Source of the DNA: Rivularia sp. T60_A2020_040
GTDB taxonomy: Bacteria > Cyanobacteriota > Cyanobacteriia > Cyanobacteriales > Nostocaceae
Assembly: GCA_015272215.1 (NCBI GenBank)
Contig: JACYMD010000015.1
Coordinates: 1-62,093 of the forward strand
DNA: 62,093 nt
Direction: 5' to 3'
The translations under genes and the position numbers were made by a program. How positions within the stretch are numbered: position 1 is the stretch's first letter; each line of letters begins with the position of its first letter. This document shows positions 27,302-36,700 of this stretch, in pieces. A model generated the notes under the pieces. It was not told the origin of the DNA. It saw nothing but the letters and a program-made list of their open reading frames with translations, and ran no database searches.

Positions 27302-28642
27302 TTAATATTTAGAAAAAGGTAAAAAAGACTGGATTTGAATTTGAAATAATTTGCGCGTTCTTTTATCTACAGCATTACTTAAAAAAGCTGCCACAGCTTG
27401 AGATGAAATAGTTGCGATCGCGGCACCAAGTCCAGCATATTCAGGTATAAGTAAAAAGTTGAGGATGATGTTAAGAATTGCTCCGAGTAAAGTTTTACCT
27501 AAAGAGACATGATTTAATCCTTCTGCTATAAACCAAGGTGATGTTGCTACACCCATAAACACGAATAAAGAAGCCCAAATATGCACTGCTAAAATTGCTC
27601 CAGCTTCTACATATCCACTACCAAACATCATCAAAACGATATCTTTGGAAAAGAATGTCATAGGAATCGAAATTGCTAGGGAGATATATGTTAATAAGCG
27701 TAATAACTGTCCGATTCGTTTATAGTAATGATGCTCTGATTTCTCTTTAGCCGCATAAATTGCCGGAGCAACAGAAGAGACAATCGTAGTCGGAATAAAA
27801 TACCATAATTCCGAAATACGTACAGCCGCAGAGTAAATACCAACTTCGTTATTACCCTTCATTTGACCTAACATTATCTGGTCAATTTTCATAAATATTA
27901 AAATAGCAAATCCCGAAAAAATTAATGGGAAACTTTCTTTAAGCAGCTTTTTTGCAGTTCCAAAATTCCATTTCCAGTTCCATAATTTAGAAAATCCTTT
28001 AAAGTGGTAAATACCAATTAAACCAATAGCACTCATCGCAATTTCTGCTAATGTCACCCAAGCAAATGCTAATAACGGTGCTTTAACTAAAATTAAACCC
28101 ACTTTCAGCAAAATACTTAATAAATAGGTGATATTTTTCGCAATCACGCTGTACTTTGATTGCACCTGCGACTGAAACCATAAATCAATAGTATCAGCAG
28201 AGCGAAAAATTCCGGTTATGGCTAATATTGTCACCAGCCATATTGTTAATGGTTTATTTCCTTCTAAAAAAAATATACTACCTACTACTAATAAAACCGA
28301 AACAATTCCACCTATTAATTTTAAACCAAAAGTAGTTCCTAAAATTTCTGATTTATCTGATGATTCTCGCACTAAATGACGCACTACTACATCATCTAAA
28401 CCCAAGGTAAAAACTGGTGTAAATAAACTAACAAAAGCCAATCCATAATTAAAAAGTCCATATTGCTGAGTCCCCAAATAACGCGCTACCCATACTCCGA
28501 CAAACAAACCTCCACCCATCCGCAAAACGCGATCGCAAAATAACCATCCAGTATTACTAACAATTGCTCGTAGTTTTGAATGAGATTTAAAATATGATAG
28601 ATTTTTAACTTTTAAGTTTCTCAGCATTAATAAAACTCTCAT
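27302..28642 (-). CDS. Polysaccharide flippase (Wzx-type, MOP superfamily)
   Basis: 446 residues with 12-14 hydrophobic segments and Polysacc_synt features: N-terminal GWLFCDRVLRMGGGLFVGVWVARYLG, FNYGLAFVSLFTP, and the middle motif KIDQIMLGQMKGNNEVGIYSAA that is diagnostic of Wzx-like flippases. Moves lipid-linked repeat units across the inner membrane. A HIP1 octamer lies near each end of the gene. Confidence 0.92.
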   Translation of the reverse strand: MRVLLMLRNLKVKNLSYFKSHSKLRAIVSNTGWLFCDRVLRMGGGLFVGVWVARYLGTQQYGLFNYGLAFVSLFTPVFTLGLDDVVVRHLVRESSDKSEILGTTFGLKLIGGIVSVLLVVGSIFFLEGNKPLTIWLVTILAITGIFRSADTIDLWFQSQVQSKYSVIAKNITYLLSILLKVGLILVKAPLLAFAWVTLAEIAMSAIGLIGIYHFKGFSKLWNWKWNFGTAKKLLKESFPLIFSGFAILIFMKIDQIMLGQMKGNNEVGIYSAAVRISELWYFIPTTIVSSVAPAIYAAKEKSEHHYYKRIGQLLRLLTYISLAISIPMTFFSKDIVLMMFGSGYVEAGAILAVHIWASLFVFMGVATSPWFIAEGLNHVSLGKTLLGAILNIILNFLLIPEYAGLGAAIATISSQAVAAFLSNAVDKRTRKLFQIQIQSFLPFSKY

Positions 28643-28713
28643 TTTCTCAACATTTATCTTTGTGTAACTCTGCGCCTTCCTCCGCGCCCCTTTGCGTTAA
28701 AAAATATGATTTA

Positions 28714-29649
28714 TTACTTATTTAACTTTCCAGCCAACAAAATCTTTAAATAATATCCAAACAACAATAATACTCCTTTAATTTTCCAATAAAAATTTGG
28801 CTCTAATAAACAGATAATTTTTAGATATAATTGAAAATCTTTATTTGTAGGACAAGGAATAGTTTTTAACTCATTTAGTGATGTGTAAGCTAAAAATAAA
28901 GGTAAACTTAAACTATTTTTTTGCATAATATGATTGATAATTGCCGAACGCTTTAACAATCTCTTATATTCAAAACTGATATTTATCTCTAAAGATTTAT
29001 CATTGTGAAAATGATTATTTTTATGTATTCTATACATAACCAAAGGTTGAGACATATAAAACTTTTTCGCTCCCACTAAAGAAGCCCCCCATATTAAACA
29101 ATCATCAGAACGAACCCTCCAATCATCCGTATATGGAATCGGCAAAATTTTATTTACGATTTCTCGACGCATTGACAATGTAGAAGTAATAGAACCAATC
29201 CATTCTCCAAGACAATATGTTTTAATTACGGAATAACCCAAATCTAAATCATATGCATATTCTTGAAATACCCCTTCTGCTACTCCAAATTTTTTATAAC
29301 CACAAAATAGAAAATCGCACTCTTGATAGCGTCGATAAAAATTCAGCGCATTTTCTAAATATTCCGGTTCATACATATCATCCGCATCCAGAAAAAAAAT
29401 AATATCTCCATTTGCAGCTAAAAATCCTTCATTAAATGAAGATAATTGCCCTTGATTTTTTTCCTTCAATATATATTTAATATTTGCTTCTCCCTCAAAC
29501 TTCTTAATTACTTCTGCTGAATTATCCGTAGATGCATCATCAACAATGATAATTTCATCAAATTTTACGCTTTGATTTAAAACACTGTTAACAGCATCAG
29601 GCAGAAAATTCGCGTAATTATAATTATTAATTAAACAAGTTGTTTTCAT
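28714..29649 (-). CDS. Glycosyltransferase family 2
   Basis: 311 residues, clear GT2: CLINNYNYANFLPDAVNSVL, EIIIVDDASTDNSAEVI, NQGQLSSFNEGF and the DxD motif in IIFFLDADDMYEPEYL. It ends in a hydrophobic segment (LLLFGYYLKILLAGKL) that may associate with the membrane. The ATG overlaps the stop of the Wzc-like gene by 4 bp (ATGA), indicating translational coupling. Confidence 0.9.
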   Translation of the reverse strand: MKTTCLINNYNYANFLPDAVNSVLNQSVKFDEIIIVDDASTDNSAEVIKKFEGEANIKYILKEKNQGQLSSFNEGFLAANGDIIFFLDADDMYEPEYLENALNFYRRYQECDFLFCGYKKFGVAEGVFQEYAYDLDLGYSVIKTYCLGEWIGSITSTLSMRREIVNKILPIPYTDDWRVRSDDCLIWGASLVGAKKFYMSQPLVMYRIHKNNHFHNDKSLEINISFEYKRLLKRSAIINHIMQKNSLSLPLFLAYTSLNELKTIPCPTNKDFQLYLKIICLLEPNFYWKIKGVLLLFGYYLKILLAGKLNK

Positions 29650-31910
29650 GATTTTTCTCCTTGAGACTCAGAAACTTCACTTTTTGGAATTTTCTTGAAC
29701 ATAGTTTGTTTAATTGGTGAAAACTCATTCGGACTTGTTACCGACTCTATCGCTTCCTTGGTGTAATACAAATAGCTATTCGGTTCATTTTTTACATTCA
29801 AACCATTAACAACTATCCCTAAAACTTTCTGATTTGACTGAGTTAAATATTCCTTCGCTGCATTTGCACTGTCTAAATCGACAACACCAGGGCGAACTAC
29901 CAGTAAAATACCATCAGTCAAGTCACTTAATATTGCTGCATCCGCTGTTCCAACTACAGATGGAGTATCAAAAATTACGAAATCATATTGTTGTGTAAAA
30001 TTATCCAATAATATTGCCATTCGCTGAGAATCAAGTAGAGCAATGGGATTGGGAGGTACAACCCCAGAACAAAGTACATCTAAATTAGGTAATACCTCTT
30101 GTACAGCAGCATTAATATTTAAACGATCAATAATTACATTACTTAGACCAAGCGCATTAGTTAGCCCCCAAGTATGATGCTGGATGGGATGACGCATATC
30201 TGCATCCACTAGCAATACCCGTCTTCCCGTGCTAGCCATTGCTACAGCCAGATTTGCTGCAACTTCCGATTTTCCTTCTTTGTTAACAGAACTTGTGACA
30301 ACTATACTTTTTAACTGAGTATCCGAGCAGAGGAATTTCAAATTAGCTTGTAATATTTGATATGCATTGCCTACGGGAAATTCCGGAATATCTCTACCGA
30401 TAATTTGAGGAATAGGTCTGTTAACCCCAGCAACGGAAGAACTATGTTTGCTATGTTTCCCGACTGCGGGAATCACTCCGAGCAACGTGTATTTAAGAAC
30501 TGCTCTGGCTTCTTTAACTGTCTTAACAGAGCGGTCTATTAAGTCTAAACCAAAGGCTGTCATGATACCTAATAAGACACCCGCAGCACCTCCACCGACG
30601 ATAAATAGCAGCTTTCGCGGTCCCTGGGGTACATCAGGTACTAAAGCTGCGGAAATAATCCGTGCATTGGGAATCTTTTGATTTTCTGCGACATTAATTT
30701 CCTGACTTTTCGTCAACAGGGTTTCGTAGGTTAATTGTGCTGCTTTGAGTTTACGTTCTAATTCGCGCTGATTTTGTTCTAATTTTGGTAGATTCTCCGC
30801 TCGTTGTTTATACACAGAAAATTTGTTAGACAGGGAAATAATCTGTTGTTCCAACCCAACACGCTCTGCTTCCACACGGGTAATCTCTGCAATCAAACCT
30901 TGTCTGAGTTCTCCTAATTGTAAATTTCCCTGTTGAACTTGCTGTTTATTCCCCGCAATTTGCGTTGTTCTTTGATTGAGCAGATTTCTTAAGGCTGCAA
31001 CTTTTTCTTCCCAACTCACAACACTAGGGTGTCCCGATTTAAAACGAGTTTTCTCTAACGCTAATTGACTTTCTGCTTCCTGTAACTGAGCAAGTACTTT
31101 TTGTACTCCTGGTGTTTGACTCAACTGTGCAGATATCACAGCTTGTTGTGGTTCCACCTGAGCTTCAGCCCGTAAAGTTGCTAAACGTGCAGTTATATTC
31201 GCTAATTGAGCTTGAGTTTGAGATATTTGTTCTTCTAACTTATTAATTGTTCCAACTGCTGCATTCGCTTCTTCATCTAAAGCAATGATTCGATATTGTT
31301 CTTTAAATCGTCGCAGTTCTAATTCGGCTTTTTTCACAGATGATTCTGCTTTTGGTAATTGCTCTAAAAGAAACTTACGTGCGGTTTGTGCTTCTCCTTG
31401 ATTCGCTAAAATATTTTGCTGAATATACTTATCGATAACTGTATTAACAATGTTGGCTGCTTTTTCAGGATTTGGATCAGCATAAGAAATCAATAAAACA
31501 TCACTACCTTTAATTCCTTCAACATACAATTGCCCAGCCAAAGTAGAAACTGGCAAGATTTCACCTTTTTCATCGGTAAGATTTAGTGCGCTAATTGTTT
31601 CTTGAAGTACAGGATTTGATGTAACAATACGTGTCTGAGTATCTAAAGGATTATTATTTTGAGTTAATGCTTCCAAGCGTCCTAAATCTTCCGATACTCC
31701 CGTCAGAGAAGAAGTCCGATTACTCTTAATCATTACACTTCCTTCTGCTCTATAGGTAGGTTTGAGCGATAATGCATATAATGTTGCTCCCGTCACCGTC
31801 AGCGCACAAACCCCCAAAGCAGGTAACCACCGACGTTTGAGAACCTGGAAATATTTTTGAATATCTATTTCTTCAATTTTTTCAATATTGTCTAGAGTTT
31901 CCATTGTCAT
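29646..31910 (-). CDS. Wzc-like chain-length determinant and tyrosine kinase
   Basis: Controls polysaccharide chain length and export. About 754 residues from the ATG at 31910 (31904 also possible; an in-frame TTG is at 31922). An N-terminal Wzz domain with a first membrane helix near residue 35, long coiled coils (about 190-430), a Pro-rich second membrane segment (PDVPQGPRKLLFIVGGGAAG), then the BY-kinase domain: Walker A KEGKSEVAANLA, Walker A' VLLVDADMRHP and Walker B YDFVIFDTPSV. A short tyrosine cluster (NSYLYYTKEA) is near the end. First gene of the 11-gene cluster. No Wza-type outer-membrane exporter is in the window. Confidence 0.93.
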   Translation of the reverse strand: MTMETLDNIEKIEEIDIQKYFQVLKRRWLPALGVCALTVTGATLYALSLKPTYRAEGSVMIKSNRTSSLTGVSEDLGRLEALTQNNNPLDTQTRIVTSNPVLQETISALNLTDEKGEILPVSTLAGQLYVEGIKGSDVLLISYADPNPEKAANIVNTVIDKYIQQNILANQGEAQTARKFLLEQLPKAESSVKKAELELRRFKEQYRIIALDEEANAAVGTINKLEEQISQTQAQLANITARLATLRAEAQVEPQQAVISAQLSQTPGVQKVLAQLQEAESQLALEKTRFKSGHPSVVSWEEKVAALRNLLNQRTTQIAGNKQQVQQGNLQLGELRQGLIAEITRVEAERVGLEQQIISLSNKFSVYKQRAENLPKLEQNQRELERKLKAAQLTYETLLTKSQEINVAENQKIPNARIISAALVPDVPQGPRKLLFIVGGGAAGVLLGIMTAFGLDLIDRSVKTVKEARAVLKYTLLGVIPAVGKHSKHSSSVAGVNRPIPQIIGRDIPEFPVGNAYQILQANLKFLCSDTQLKSIVVTSSVNKEGKSEVAANLAVAMASTGRRVLLVDADMRHPIQHHTWGLTNALGLSNVIIDRLNINAAVQEVLPNLDVLCSGVVPPNPIALLDSQRMAILLDNFTQQYDFVIFDTPSVVGTADAAILSDLTDGILLVVRPGVVDLDSANAAKEYLTQSNQKVLGIVVNGLNVKNEPNSYLYYTKEAIESVTSPNEFSPIKQTMFKKIPKSEVSESQGEKS

Positions 31911-33157
31911 AGCTACAAACAATCTATAATAATCTTGAAAATTGATATAATTGACAGCAGAAAATTAGCCGTTTTAAATGTACAATGCAATCAATACACG
32001 TCCATTTAAACCGACATTTAGCATAGAAATACTGCAAATAAATCTACCCAAAGCAGACTTTAGAAAGACATGATAGAAACTACCTCAATCCAACTCTAAA
32101 ATCATCAATTAAAGTCTTTTGCTACAGAACTTTTTTGATATAATTGATTAACAACCGCTGGAAAATGCAAAGCCTGATGCTAATGGATAAAACCTAGATG
32201 CTGTTGCTAATTAATCTTTCACACTGTTAAAACTAACAGATTACTTGGCTAATTGACATTACCGAAAACTGCAATAATAAAGTTCCACCCAGGTGGTAGA
32301 GTCGCTTTTCAAAAACCAAACTTACTCATTAATTTTCATAGCTTATCCACTAGCTTTTAGTTAATCTCAGTATTTATACAATTAGTACCATAACATCCAA
32401 CAGCAGTAATTCAACTTAAATAAAAGTACTTTACAAAAAAATTATACATACCTCCACATAACGCAGATTTATTTTTTGCAGACAAAATTTTGAAACCCTT
32501 GATAACTCTTTCATGGAGAATTTTAGTTTATTTAATTTATAGAAATTAAAATTCATCATGTAAATTAATTTACATTTAAATAAAAATAAATCTTCGATTA
32601 ATGTGTCGGGTTGTTTAATATGACTTTCTTCATATCTTGCACCATAGAAATCTATCGTTAAAATAACTACTAATTGTTTGACTTCGTTTTTACCCGCCTG
32701 AGACTGCAAGTCCCAGTCTGATAGCATAAGTCCATTAAAATGGACTAAAAATATTACCGTTTTACATTACTCCCTTCCCGGCAGAAGATTACCGTTCGCG
32801 CAGCGTCTCCCCCAGGGAGAAATAAAAAACCCTTCTAGACGCTCTTAGCGCTTCTTGAAAGAGGTAAAAAGAAATAACAATCAGGAGGGGGATAGGAGTA
32901 GTTGTATTTTTATTTATAGTATTACAAAAAAAATGCCTTACTCAAAAATTTATTTTCTAAATAATCTGAAATTTACTAACATTAAATATCAAAATCTTCT
33001 GATTCTTCTATAAATCATTCACAATGTTATTAACAGCATATTAAATGCTTGCTTTTGATTTCAATATCTATCTAATTAATTTCTCAAATACAAAGTCAAA
33101 AAAAATTGGTATTATCTAAACTGTCAAGCAAAAAAATAACATTTGAACTATGCTTTG
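31911..33157. other. Long intergenic region upstream of the polysaccharide operon
   Basis: About 1.2 kb with no convincing gene. A 98-codon minus-strand frame (32431-32727) shows no recognisable domain and low-complexity composition. A CCACC-CA-GGTGG palindrome lies near 32286. At about 32795-32880 are fragments of interspersed repeats (CGCGCAGCGTCTCC, then a block resembling the DNA at 23577-23625). The polysaccharide-cluster promoter should lie in the left part. Confidence 0.6.
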
Positions 33158-33176
33158 TTTAACCAAAACTTAACCT
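33158..33176 (+). promoter_or_regulatory. Pho box upstream of the nuclease/5'-nucleotidase gene
   Basis: TTTAACCA (33158-33165), three A residues, CTTAACCT (33169-33176): two perfect matches to PyTTAAPyPy(T/A) in the exact 11-bp register, oriented like the pstS box relative to its gene. An AT-rich stretch that could hold a -10 element follows (33186-33215). The downstream gene at 33726 encodes phosphate-releasing enzymes, the type of gene expected in a Pho regulon. The 550-bp distance implies a long leader. Confidence 0.75.
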
Positions 33177-33328
33177 AAAATGGTTTATTTTTTAATCCAC
33201 TTTTCTTAGTATTTAGAATGTAAGTATTAATATTTACAGGAGCTTATTGATTAACTCAGGAAAAACTCTGACAAGAGATTCTGAACTAGAAATAAATGCT
33301 TGAAGTTGTTAATTAGCAAACAAATCCT

Positions 33329-33475
33329 ATGACTCAGACAACTGGAATCGTGCGTGCTGGACTTGTGATCAACAAGGTTTTGAGCAACTCAAATAAATTA
33401 GTAGCGGATGTAAACCAGGATACTGGTAATCATGCTAGTGAGATGAAAAAATACTCGAACCAAATGCATTTTTAA
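33329..33475 (+). CDS. Possible 48-residue leader-encoded protein
   Basis: ATG at 33329 to TAA at 33475, between the Pho box and the large secreted enzyme gene. The product begins MTQTTGIVRAGLVINKVL and is moderately hydrophobic in its first third and polar in the rest. The codon pattern (GTGCGTGCTGGACTTGTG) is less AT-rich than its surroundings, which is the main reason to list it. No clear ribosome site and no recognised family. May be a fragment of a lost gene. Confidence 0.3.
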   Translation: MTQTTGIVRAGLVINKVLSNSNKLVADVNQDTGNHASEMKKYSNQMHF

Positions 33476-33725
33476 TTCAGAAAATACGGATACCAATTCT
33501 AGTTAATTCTGAGATGGTAGTAACGAGAAAATCAGACATATATATTTGAGTAATTTTTCATGACGAGAGAGTTTTCTTAATTGAGTAAATTACTCTGCAA
33601 CTAGTTTGATTTATATCTATTTGAATGAATCAATTTAGTTGGGTGATTTGGAAATTGTGGTTTGTAGAAAAATCAAATCATACTAACTTGAAAATTCTGT
33701 ATTTTTGATTCATAGGAGCATTTGA

Positions 33726-36700
33726 GTGGCTGACATATTTATTTCTGAGTACATTGAAGGTAGTAGTAATAATAAAGCGATAGAACTCTATAATCCAACA
33801 GATTCAGTAGTTGATTTAGCCGCTGATAATTACACCATTGAACTTTACAGCAACGGAGCTTCATCTCCAAGTCAAAGTTTATCTTTAACAGGTACCATTG
33901 CGAGTAAAGATGTTTTTGTAATTACTCGTTCTAATGCTGACGAAGCGATTAAAACAGTTGCTGATATCACCAATGCTGATTCAGTAATCAATTTTAATGG
34001 TGACGATGCAATTGTAATCAAGAAAAATGGTGCCGTTATTGATGTAATTGGACAAGTTGGTTTCGATCCTGGTAGTGAGTGGGGTAGTGGGGATACTTCT
34101 ACTGCAAACAACACTATTCGTAGAAAACTAACTATTACATCAGGTGATACTAATCCTGGTGATGCTTTTGATCCTTCAGTAGAATGGGATGGTTTTCCTC
34201 AAGACACATTTAATGGATTGGGTTCTGATAATTCTGATGATAACGACAACAATGGTGGTTCTAGTGTCAAAATCTATGACATCCAAGGCGCTGCTCACAC
34301 TTCACCACTTGTAGGTGAATCTGTAACTACCACTGGTATTGTCACCGCAGTTGATCGCAACGGTTTTTATCTCCAAGATGCTACAGGAGATGGAAATAAT
34401 GCAACTTCCGACGCTATATTCGTATTTACTAGTTCTGCTCCTACAGTCACAGTTGGTGATGATATCGAAGTTAGCGGTACAGTTAGGGAATCTTTCCCTG
34501 GTGGTGCTGCTACTGGTAATCTTTCCACAACTCAAATTGGTGGAAGTCCTACTGTCACCGTAAAATCTAGTGGTAATACGCTTCCTACAGCAACCATTAT
34601 TGGTGCAGGTGGGAGAATTCCTCCTACCGAAAATATTGATGATGATGCTTTCGGTACTATTGCTGGTAAAGGCAATTTTGATCCAGATACTGATGGAATT
34701 GATTTCTTCGAGTCGTTAGAAGCAATGCTGGTGACAGCGAAAGATGCTGTTGCTGTTGCTGGTACTAACCGTTTTAGGGAAATTTTCACAGTTGTCGATG
34801 ATGGTACGGATGCTACAGGTATCAGTCAGCGCGGTACTTTGAATATCAGCCCCGATGATTTTAACCCCGAAAGAGTCCAAATTCAACAAAATACGGAGAT
34901 TTTAACAGGGTTTACTATTCCTCAAGTAGATACTGGAGCAAAATTAGGAGATGTTACCGGGGTTGTTGGTTATGGTTTCGGTAACTTCGAGATTTACCCA
35001 ACTCAATCGTTTACTGTTACTCCTGCAACTATCCAACCAAAAACCACAACTATTGAAGGTGATGCAGATAAACTGACAGTTGCTAGCTACAACGTGCTGA
35101 ATCTCGATCCCAACGATGCTGATGGGGATACAGATGTAGCTGATGGAAGATTTGACGCGATCGCAACTCAAATCGTCAGTAACTTAAAAACTCCTGACAT
35201 CATCGGTTTACAGGAAGTTCAGGATAATACTGGTTCCACCAATGATGGTGTGACAGCAGCAGATCAAACTTTACAACAACTAGTTGATGCGATCGCGGCT
35301 GCTGGTGGTCCGACATACAGTTTTATCGACAACACCTTTATCAGTAATAACACTAGCGGTGGTCAACCTGGTGGTAATATCCGCACTGCTTTCCTCTACA
35401 ATTCCGACCGCGTAAACTTAGTAGATGGTTCAGTTGCCACAATTCAAGATACTGCCTTCGCTGGTAGTCGCTTACCTTTAGTAGCTAAATTTACCTTCAA
35501 TGGTGAAGAAGTTACGGTTGTGAATAACCACTTCTCCTCTAAAGGTGGTAGCGCTCCAATTTTGGGAGTACAGCAACCCTTTGAAGCCCGTCAAGAAGAA
35601 GTCGCAGTCAACGGAAGTCTTGATGAACGTCAAGCCCAAGCCCAAGCTGTTAAAGGTTACGTTGACGGTATTTTAGCCGCAGACGCTAACTCTAATGTTG
35701 TCGTCCTCGGTGACTTCAACGAATTTGAATTTGTCTCTCCTGTAACAACTTTGGCAGAGAGCTTGACAAACTTGACAGAAACTGTTCCAGAAGACGAACG
35801 TTACACTTTTAACTTCCAAGGTAATTCCCAATCCTTGGATCATATTTTGGTTAGTGCTAATTTAGCTGACAATGCCGAGTTTGACATCGTACACGTAAAC
35901 TCGGAATTTGCGGAAACTGCTCAAAGAGCAAGTGATCATGACCCATTAGTTGCAAGTTTATCAATTCCTAAAAATATGGCTTCTCAAAAAATTAACCTCA
36001 GTCAAATCAGTACTTTTCAGGGAACTGGCGCGGAAATCCTAGCACACGACCCCACAACCCAACGTTTGTTTGTTACTACTGGGGATACTGTAGAAATTAT
36101 CGATATTAGTAACCCAGCTAGTCCTACTAAGTTTGGTGAAATTGATATTACTACTATTGGTGGTGGTGTTAATAGCGTTGCAGTTAAAAACGGTATCGTA
36201 GCCGTAGCAGTGGAAGCTAATACTGCACAAGAGCCTGGTGTAGTCGCATTCTACAACACCGACGGTGTATTCCAAAGTTCCGTTGTAGTGGGTGCGCTTC
36301 CCGATATGCTCACCTTTACCCCCGATGGAACCAAAATCTTGGTTGCTAACGAAGGTGAACCCAATGCTGATTATACTGTTGACCCAGAAGGTTCTATCAG
36401 TATTATTGATATCTCTAGTGGTATTGGTAGCGCAACAGTAACCACTGCTGGCTTTACTGGCTTTAATAACCAGAAACAAGCGTTAATTAACAAAGGTGTC
36501 CGGATTTTTGGACCGAATGCTACTGTTGCTCAAGATTTAGAACCAGAATATATTGCAGTATCTGCCGACGGTAGCAAAGCATTTGTGACTTTACAGGAAA
36601 ACAACGCGATCGCTGTTCTTGATATCGCTAGGGCAACAGTTACCGATGTTTTACCTTTGGGTTATAAAGAACACTTTCAACCTGGAAATGGTTTTGATGC

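Noticed and set aside
32431-32727. 98-codon minus-strand frame upstream of the polysaccharide operon
   Set aside because: Low-complexity Leu/Lys/Phe composition, no ribosome site, no domain; probably chance.
36039-36479. 146-codon minus-strand frame opposite the nuclease/5'-nucleotidase gene, and other antisense frames within large genes
   Set aside because: Antisense shadows of long, clearly coding genes with intact domains.
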